DNA from: Stomoxys calcitrans
Taxonomy: Eukaryota > Arthropoda > Insecta > Diptera > Muscidae
DNA: 64,000 bases
Assembly (NCBI RefSeq): GCF_963082655.1
Contig: NC_081552.1
Location: forward strand, 55,392,286-55,456,285
Reading direction: 5' to 3'
Made by a program: the position numbers and the translations under genes. Under the pieces are notes generated by a model that saw nothing but the letters and a program-made list of their open reading frames with translations, ran no database searches and had not been told where the DNA came from. Positions 63,571 to 64,000 of the stretch are shown here, in pieces; position 1 is the stretch's first letter; each line of letters starts with the position of its first letter.

Positions 63571-64000
63571 AAGAATTAAAATTTTTCCGATTGGCTGAAA
63601 TTTTGCATGTAGTGTTTTGTTATGACTTCCAGCAACTATGCCAAGTACGGTCCAAAGCGGCCCATATCCTGATACCATATAAGACCATATAAAACGATCT
63701 CCTGATTTGACTTCTTGATCCCCTGGAAGACGCAATTTTTGTCCAATTTGGCTGAAATTGGGGTGTTCTTTTACAATTACCAACAATTGTGCCAAATACG
63801 GTCCAAATCAGTCTATAACCTGATATAGCTCTCATATAAACCAGATGGTTCTTGTTCGGTTTCTTGGAGTTTTAATTTTTGCTGGTTTGACAGAAGTTTG
63901 GTATGTAGAATAAAACTATGCCCTTCAACTAAATTTTTAGCAGAATCCATTGTGGTGGGCTCCCAAGATTAGGCCTCTTCCTTTGTTTACTCTTAAAATA
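63571..64000 (+). repeat. HINE-B2 monomers, running toward window end
   Basis: From CCGATTGGCTGAAATTTTGC two monomers with CTTCCAGCAACTATGCC and TATAGCTCTCATATAAACC. After about 63850 the sequence (TTGGAGTTTTAATTTTTGC onward) is no longer recognisable. Confidence 0.55.

Overview
This window is eukaryotic and almost entirely made of transposable elements. I found no intact host gene, rRNA, tRNA, CRISPR array or bacterial-type feature. The repeats resemble the DINE-1/INE-1 family of Drosophila: a TATACCC hairpin at the 5' tip, a TATATATTCTTGATC box, a CATGTCCGTCCGTCTGTC tract and a tail ending in ACTTGTT. Together with mariner, Helitron and R1/LOA-like retrotransposon relics they point to a higher fly, most likely a muscid or other calyptrate with a large repeat-rich genome. 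That identification is from memory of repeat families, not from a search. A 200-base run of N at 33849-34048 shows this is a draft assembly.

Two large element groups cover most of the window. The first is a set of DINE-1-like, Helentron-associated elements (called HINE-A, HINE-B and a degenerate HINE-B2 here). By my tally about 35 copies or fragments cover a bit over half of the sequence. They share a 5' hairpin, a 5' subterminal repeat matching an inverted copy near the 3' end, a 3' stem-loop (GTTCGGCCCGGCCGAAC), a short tail ending ACTTGTT, and an internal array whose monomer is 153 bp in both A and B. Because 153 is a multiple of 3, the arrays create many meaningless open frames with a 51-residue period. 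The second group consists of non-autonomous Helitrons (about a third of the window). Their 5' ends are AT-rich, begin TC and carry TTTG/TATG tracts, their bodies are built from units of about 130 bp, and their 3' ends have a GC-rich block ending CAGCTAG. No Rep/helicase frame is present.

Layout. 1-3655: HINE-A and HINE-B, including an A/B mosaic. 3656-5507: Helitron body with a broken non-LTR retrotransposon, then repeat family D. 5508-12676: HINE-B, Helitron, a perfect 703-bp tandem duplication, HINE-A with a 607-bp Tc1/mariner-type insertion. 12677-18522: inverted pair of Helitrons holding a near-complete mariner with a nonsense codon. 18533-21714: truncated 607-bp element, family D, HINE-B and about 700 bp of unassigned DNA with one weak exon candidate. 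21715-29792: reference HINE-A copy, Helitron with a second mariner relic, HINE-A nested in HINE-A. 29793-38700: serial HINE-B copies, the gap, and family D split by two HINEs. 38700-49265: inverted HINE-B2 pair, Helitron, and a three-level nest of HINE-A, HINE-B and the 607-bp element. 49266-64000: consecutive Helitrons, two joined head-to-tail, riddled with HINE copies.

Nothing here works together as a pathway. The biology is transposition. The Helitron-like groups would depend on a Rep/helicase made elsewhere. Both mariners are broken. The 607-bp elements keep long inverted ends around a transposase scrap and would need a transposase in trans. The useful signals are structural: paired covarying termini, an exact 306-bp (two-monomer) difference between sibling copies, reconstructable empty sites showing T|T insertion for HINEs and TA insertion for the 607-bp element, and Helitron end-to-start junctions.
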